From Dysgonamonadaceae bacterium (GTDB lineage Bacteria > Bacteroidota > Bacteroidia > Bacteroidales > Azobacteroidaceae), in assembly GCA_031284225.1 (NCBI GenBank), contig JAITAH010000060.1:1-9876 (forward strand): 9,876 nt of DNA, given 5' to 3'. The notes beneath the pieces were generated by a model that was not told the origin of the DNA, ran no database searches, and saw only the letters and a list, made by a program, of their open reading frames with translations. Numbering within the stretch: the stretch's first letter is position 1; every line of letters starts with the position of its first letter. Below, in pieces: positions 6,376-9,876 of this stretch. A program made the translations under genes and the position numbers.

Positions 6376-7230
6376 ATGAAAAAATATTTTTTACTTTTCG
6401 CGATGGCTGCAGGTTTGTACGCTTGCAGTAGTGTACCTATCACCGGACGGCAACAATTGAATTTAGTTTCCGACGATGAAGTCTTATCTTTGAGCCTGCA
6501 ACAATACAACGATTACATTCAAACGGCCAAAAAATCGACCGACAAAACCGCTACGGCTCTGGTCGAAAAAGTGGGACGCAAAATTGCAGACGCCGTAGAG
6601 GCCTATTTCGCGGCAACCAATCAGACTCAACTGATTGCCGGTTATCAATGGGAATTTAATCTGGTGAACGACTCCCAAGTCAACGCTTTTTGTATGCCCG
6701 GCGGTAAAATTGTGGTTTACACCGGAATCTTGCCCTATACGAAAGATGAAACCGGTTTGGCGGTGGTTTTGGGTCATGAGGTAGGACACGCTATTGCCAA
6801 ACATGCCAACGAACGGATGTCGCAACAAATGGCCGCCCAATATGGAAGCGCAGCCGTGAACGCTTTGCTTTCGAAAAGTTCTTCTACCGTGCAAAGCGTC
6901 GGATCGGTCGTTTACGGATTAGGCGCCGAAGTGGGCGTAATGCTCCCCTTCAACCGGAAACAGGAATTGGAGGCCGATCATTTGGGACTGATTTTAATGG
7001 CTATCGCCGGATACGACCCGAATACCGCTATTCCTTTCTGGGAACGAATGTCGCAACAAGGCAACAATGGAACGTTTGAATTTTTAAGTACGCACCCGTC
7101 GGACGCTACCCGCATCGCCGAAATCCGGAAAGAATTGCCCGAAGCTACGGAATATTACCAAACGGTGAACGGAAAGAAAAATACGACAACGCCGTCCGGA
7201 AGTAATACGAATAATCAATGGCGTTTCTAA
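6376..7230 (+). CDS. M48-family zinc metallopeptidase, lipoprotein (LoiP/BepA/Oma1-like)
   Basis: This 284-residue periplasmic or membrane-anchored protease is probably involved in envelope protein quality control. The signal peptide ends in a lipobox with Cys17 (GLYAC-SSV). The catalytic motif HEVGH spans 134-138, with two histidine ligands and the general-base Glu135. The third zinc ligand is expected in ELEAD (197-201, Glu197). Further family marks are NAFCMPGGKIVVYTGIL (103-119) and STHPSDATRI (238-247). The tail after about 260 is polar, Thr/Asn-rich and looks disordered (GSNTNNQWRF). There are no transmembrane helices beyond the signal, which separates it from the HtpX group. The start is supported by the -7 box 28 nt upstream and by the good signal peptide. 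lgt follows after 35 bp with no terminator, so co-transcription is likely. The family is secure; the exact substrate is unknown. Confidence 0.95.
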   Translation: MKKYFLLFAMAAGLYACSSVPITGRQQLNLVSDDEVLSLSLQQYNDYIQTAKKSTDKTATALVEKVGRKIADAVEAYFAATNQTQLIAGYQWEFNLVNDSQVNAFCMPGGKIVVYTGILPYTKDETGLAVVLGHEVGHAIAKHANERMSQQMAAQYGSAAVNALLSKSSSTVQSVGSVVYGLGAEVGVMLPFNRKQELEADHLGLILMAIAGYDPNTAIPFWERMSQQGNNGTFEFLSTHPSDATRIAEIRKELPEATEYYQTVNGKKNTTTPSGSNTNNQWRF

Positions 7231-7265
7231 TGCGTTTTTCTTAATTTATTAAAAATGGAATAATT

Positions 7266-8126
7266 ATGTTAGCATCTATTACATGGACTGCCGATCCGGC
7301 CGCCTTTACTATCCCGATTTGGGGAAGAGAAATTCGCTGGTATGCACTTGCTTTTGTCATCGGATTAATGTTTGGCACGTGGATCGTTTCAAAAATATGG
7401 AAACACGAAAAATTGAATATCGACTGGCTCGACAAACTGTTTTTCTATGTATTGATATCCATGATAATCGGAGCGCGTTTGGGGCATATCCTGTTTTACG
7501 ATCCCATTTCCTATTTAAAACATCCGCTGGAAATATTCGCCGTTTGGCACGGCGGATTGGCCAGTCATGGCGGCACGCTCGGTATCTTAATCGCTATCTG
7601 GATTTATTCCAAAAAAGTAACCCACAAAAGTATGTTGTTTACCCTCGACCGGTTGGTTGTGCCGGTCGGATTTGTAGCGGCATTAATCCGGTTGGGCAAT
7701 CTGATGAATTCCGAAGTATATGGACATCCGACTACGGCGCCGTGGGGATTTAATTTTGTCCGTTCGCAAGAATGGTATTTGTTTCCCATCAATCAACAAC
7801 CTTGCCATCCTACGCAACTCTACGAAGCGTTTTTCTATATTCTCACCGGTTTCCTTTGCTTGTGGATGTATTGGAAACGAGAAGATTACAAGTATCCCGG
7901 ACTGATTTTCGGCGTATTTTTAATCGGCATTTTCCTTTCCCGTTTCTTCGTGGAATTTTTCAAAAACGTGCAGGAATCCTTTGAAGAAAACCTGATCCTG
8001 GATATGGGACAACTATTGAGTATTCCATTTATCGTTGCCGGTATTTGGTTTACGTACAAAGGACTGAAGGAAAAACACTCTGTAAAGGAAATCAAGGCAA
8101 CCGGGCAAACGAAAAAGAAAGCATGA
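7266..8126 (+). CDS. lgt: Prolipoprotein diacylglyceryl transferase
   Basis: This is a 286-residue polytopic inner-membrane enzyme. It transfers diacylglycerol from phosphatidylglycerol to the lipobox cysteine of prolipoproteins, the first step of lipoprotein maturation. Diagnostic segments are IRWYALAF with Tyr26 (the E. coli Tyr26 equivalent) and HGGLASHGGTLG (95-106) with the essential His at 101. Others are RLGNLMNSEVYG (142-153), the Lgt signature with its essential Arg142, and HPTQLYEA (181-188). SRFFVEFFK (225-233) carries Arg226. Several hydrophobic helices are evident, at about 25-45, 56-77, 104-115, 127-141, 189-203, 211-225 and 247-263. The C-terminus is Lys-rich and cytoplasmic. 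The length is normal for the family. It sits directly after a lipoprotein gene and overlaps cinA by four bases (ATGA), so translation of cinA is probably coupled. Confidence 0.97.
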   Translation: MLASITWTADPAAFTIPIWGREIRWYALAFVIGLMFGTWIVSKIWKHEKLNIDWLDKLFFYVLISMIIGARLGHILFYDPISYLKHPLEIFAVWHGGLASHGGTLGILIAIWIYSKKVTHKSMLFTLDRLVVPVGFVAALIRLGNLMNSEVYGHPTTAPWGFNFVRSQEWYLFPINQQPCHPTQLYEAFFYILTGFLCLWMYWKREDYKYPGLIFGVFLIGIFLSRFFVEFFKNVQESFEENLILDMGQLLSIPFIVAGIWFTYKGLKEKHSVKEIKATGQTKKKA

Positions 8127-9397
8127 TTACCGTAGAAATCATTACGATTGGCGACGAACTGTTAATCGGTCAGGTTGTCGATACCAATTCGGCATGGATG
8201 GCCGTCGAACTGAACAAAAAAGGATTCGAGGCGCGATACAAAACGACTGTCGGCGATAACGAAAACGACATGATCGATGCGTTTGAACGCGCCTTTTCGC
8301 GTGCCGACATTGTTTTAGTAACCGGCGGCGTCGGGCCAACCAAAGACGATATCACCAAACAAACGCTTTGCCGCTTTTTCAACACCCGGTTGGTTTTTGA
8401 TGAAAAAACTTTGCAAACGATTCGGGATATATTTACCGGATTAAGCAAAACGCTGAATGAACTCACTTATCAACAAGCGTATGTGCCGGAAAACGCTACG
8501 ATTATCCAAAACGAAATGGGAACGGCGCCGATTACCTGGTTCGATAAAGACGGAAAAGTACTGGTTTCCATGCCCGGCGTTCCCTACGAAATGCAATGGG
8601 CGATGACCAACGAAATCATTCCCCGTTTGCAAAAAGCGTTTCCGGCAACGGATTCCATTCAGCACCAAACGTTTTGGGTAAAAAATTTCACGGAATCGCT
8701 GTTAGCCCTGCACATCGCCGACTGGGAAAACGCTTTGCCCGAAAACATTCGTTTGGCTTATCTGCCCACTTCCGGCTTGATTCGTTTGCGCCTGACCGGG
8801 AAAAGCCCCGACAAAACCCCTCTGACACAGGAAATGGACAAGCAACGGAAAAAACTGCTGCAACTTTTGGGCGATAACGTCGTGGCCGAAGAAGATCAAC
8901 CTTTGGAAATGCTGTTGAATAACCAATTAATAGAAAATAATTTAACGCTAAGCGTAGCCGAAAGTTGCACAGGCGGAAAATTAGCGTCTCTCTTTACGGC
9001 CATTCCCGGCTGTTCGCGATATTTCCAGGGAGGCGTCGTTTCTTATTCCAATGAAGCTAAAGCGGAAATACTCGACGTTAATCGCTGGGATATTAACCAA
9101 TTTGGAGCTGTCAGTCCATCAGTGGTCGAACAAATGGCTTTGGGCGCACAACGTATTTTCCATTCCGATTGCGCCATTGCCGTTTCGGGCATTGCCGGAC
9201 CGGACGGCGGATCGCCGGAAAAACCTGTCGGAACGGTTTGGATTGCCGCCGTCTGCCGCGACCGCTTACAATCGCAACTCTTTCATTTTTCCAAAGACCG
9301 AGGAAACAATATTCTTCGGGCTTGCAATAATGGAATGGCGATGTTGTTGGAGTTGATAAAGTTAATGGATTCTCACTCTTTTGATTTGACCAAATAA
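8123..9397 (+). CDS. cinA: CinA-family protein: MoCF-like domain plus nicotinamide-nucleotide amidase
   Basis: This is a 424-residue two-domain protein. The N-terminal MoCF/MogA-like domain (about 3-170) shows EIITIGDELLIGQVVDTNS (5-23), TGGVGPTKDDITK (67-79) and MPGVPYEM (150-157); in studied homologues it has ADP-ribose pyrophosphatase activity. After a linker (about 175-255), the C-terminal PncC domain (about 262-415) deamidates nicotinamide mononucleotide to nicotinate mononucleotide in NAD salvage. It shows AESCTGG with Ser281, GGVVSYSNEAKAEIL with Tyr308 and Lys313, and VSGIAGPDGGSPEKPVGTVW (354-373). All expected catalytic positions appear present. The ATG at 8123 was chosen over the longer frame from 8045 because family homology begins exactly at MITVEIITIGDE and the upstream codons lie inside lgt. 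The last 25 bp overlap a convergent small gene. 'Competence-damage' in the old name does not imply competence here. Confidence 0.96.
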   Translation: MITVEIITIGDELLIGQVVDTNSAWMAVELNKKGFEARYKTTVGDNENDMIDAFERAFSRADIVLVTGGVGPTKDDITKQTLCRFFNTRLVFDEKTLQTIRDIFTGLSKTLNELTYQQAYVPENATIIQNEMGTAPITWFDKDGKVLVSMPGVPYEMQWAMTNEIIPRLQKAFPATDSIQHQTFWVKNFTESLLALHIADWENALPENIRLAYLPTSGLIRLRLTGKSPDKTPLTQEMDKQRKKLLQLLGDNVVAEEDQPLEMLLNNQLIENNLTLSVAESCTGGKLASLFTAIPGCSRYFQGGVVSYSNEAKAEILDVNRWDINQFGAVSPSVVEQMALGAQRIFHSDCAIAVSGIAGPDGGSPEKPVGTVWIAAVCRDRLQSQLFHFSKDRGNNILRACNNGMAMLLELIKLMDSHSFDLTK

Positions 9398-9552
9398 TCA
9401 ATCAATAAATAAAGGAATATAAATCCTAATATTAAACCTCCCACTAAACATACATTCGCAAAGGAAACATGAAGAAGTTTCATTATTGTTCCGGCGCATA
9501 CGACTACGGATGTTAGAATAAATGCAAATAAAAGCCTTTTCTTTTTGTTCAT
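9373..9552 (-). CDS. Small two-helix membrane protein, possibly GldL-N-terminus-like
   Basis: A 59-codon frame runs from ATG 9552 to TGA 9375-9373. The product has a basic start (MNKKKR), a first hydrophobic helix (7-23, LLFAFILTSVVVCAGTI), a short turn with KLLH (25-28) and a second helix (32-54, ANVCLVGGLILGFIFLYLLIDYL). It ends KSKE. The spacing Gly-xxx-Lys-xx-His between two helices recalls the N-terminal membrane part of GldL and related small Bacteroidota proteins; this resemblance is by eye and uncertain. The ATG follows an A-rich tract typical of the phylum. A -7-like box lies at 9589-9596. It converges on cinA with a 25-bp antisense overlap. The length is too short to show any enzymatic domain. 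Coding status is well supported by helix pattern and start context, function is not. Confidence 0.65.
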   Translation of the reverse strand: MNKKKRLLFAFILTSVVVCAGTIMKLLHVSFANVCLVGGLILGFIFLYLLIDYLVKSKE

Positions 9553-9588
9553 ATTTTTATATTTAACATATTATATTGCGGATTAAAT

Positions 9589-9596
9589 CAAAAATA
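9589..9596 (-). promoter_or_regulatory. -7-like promoter box for the small membrane protein
   Basis: On the minus strand this reads TATTTTTG, matching TAnnTTTG, 37 nt upstream of the ATG at 9552. The nearest TTTG upstream (9624-9621) is 24 nt away, longer than the usual 19-21. Plausible but not strong, because the region is A/T-rich. Confidence 0.35.
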
Positions 9597-9755
9597 ATAT
9601 CGTAAAAATGCTTACATTACCAAAATATTCTTTCCTCAAAACAAAACCTTATTATTTACAGAAATTGTTACAAAGATAATATAAGTATTTCATTTTTAAT
9701 GCAAAGTCAGCATAAAATCCTCTATTATACATAAATGGATAAAAAACAGATAAAT
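9597..9755. other. A/T-rich spacer without recognised genes
   Basis: This spacer lies between the upstream region of the small membrane protein and the 3' end of the right-edge gene. It is very A/T-rich. No tRNA, strong hairpin or plausible ORF was seen. Confidence 0.5.
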
Positions 9756-9875
9756 TTATAGGGGAAAATTTATAATCATTTTGTATTTTTCCAAACTCGC
9801 GGCAAAAACAATAACGGCCGAAAATACCCATATCAATGAATAGGCCACACCTGCTATTGCGAATGTCTGATCCGT
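9756..9875 (-). CDS. C-terminal fragment of a putative membrane protein (partial)
   Basis: The frame enters from the right edge and ends at TAA 9758-9756, giving 39 residues. It reads TDQTFAIAGVAYSLIWVFSA followed by VIVFAASLEKYKMIINFPL. The central 25 residues form one strongly hydrophobic helix followed by a charged stretch (SLEKYK), as at the end of an inner-membrane protein. The G/C-containing codons stop being used near the stop, where the sequence becomes A/T-rich. A second frame is also open here (see rejected items), so the choice is a judgement from composition. The start and most of the gene are outside the window, and the family cannot be identified. Confidence 0.4.
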   Translation of the reverse strand, partial: TDQTFAIAGVAYSLIWVFSAVIVFAASLEKYKMIINFPL

Positions 9876-9876
9876 T

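Noticed and set aside
6484..6894. 136-residue minus-strand ORF opposite the M48 gene
   Set aside because: The opposite strand carries the complete zinc-protease motifs; the antisense frame has no signal or domain.
8045..8122. Longer N-terminus for cinA
   Set aside because: The extra 26 codons lie inside lgt, carry no family homology, and the ATG at 8123 fits both the family start and an ATGA overlap.
9398..9440. Terminator after cinA
   Set aside because: No stem followed by a U-run was found. The sequence is the 3' part of the convergent small gene.
9640..9876. Alternative minus-strand frame at the right edge (begins NGSDIRNSRCG)
   Set aside because: It stays open further than the chosen frame, but its residues are dominated by Asn/Tyr/Phe/Lys from A/T-rich DNA and show no helix or domain pattern.

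Overview
The window looks like chromosomal DNA of a member of the Bacteroidota, most likely order Bacteroidales. The evidence is a SusC/SusD outer-membrane pair, a fragment resembling the type IX secretion (T9SS) C-terminal sorting domain, several matches to the Bacteroidetes sigma-ABfr promoter box TAnnTTTG, A-rich translation starts and moderate-to-low G+C. No rRNA, tRNA, CRISPR array, transposase or integrase was seen.

Layout. Positions 1-252 (+) hold the distal end of a type I restriction specificity subunit (HsdS) that enters from the left edge and loses recognisable homology at about 252. Positions 315-614 (-) hold an orphan T9SS-like tail that reads toward it. Next, on the minus strand, are a SusD-like lipoprotein (615-2234) and a SusC-like TonB-dependent transporter (2234-5545). 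These two share a TAATG stop/start overlap and form one transcription unit running right to left. An 830-bp divergent intergenic region (5546-6375) holds promoter boxes for both sides, a 12-bp tandem repeat and a possible 51-codon leader ORF.

On the plus strand a housekeeping cluster follows: an M48 metallopeptidase lipoprotein (6376-7230), lgt (7266-8126) and cinA (8123-9397, ATGA overlap with lgt). The right end holds a 59-codon two-helix membrane protein on the minus strand (9373-9552), convergent with cinA, and probably the tail of another membrane protein (9756-9875, minus).

How the genes fit together. SusC and SusD should form one outer-membrane importer for an unknown glycan or peptide. 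No glycosidase, surface glycan-binding protein or regulator is present to identify the ligand. Lgt makes the lipid modification needed by both lipoproteins here (SusD and M48). CinA is an unrelated nucleotide-metabolism enzyme co-transcribed by position. The least ordinary parts are the left junction (broken hsdS against an orphan secretion tail) and the susC leader. I did not find convincing evidence of a wholly new system.
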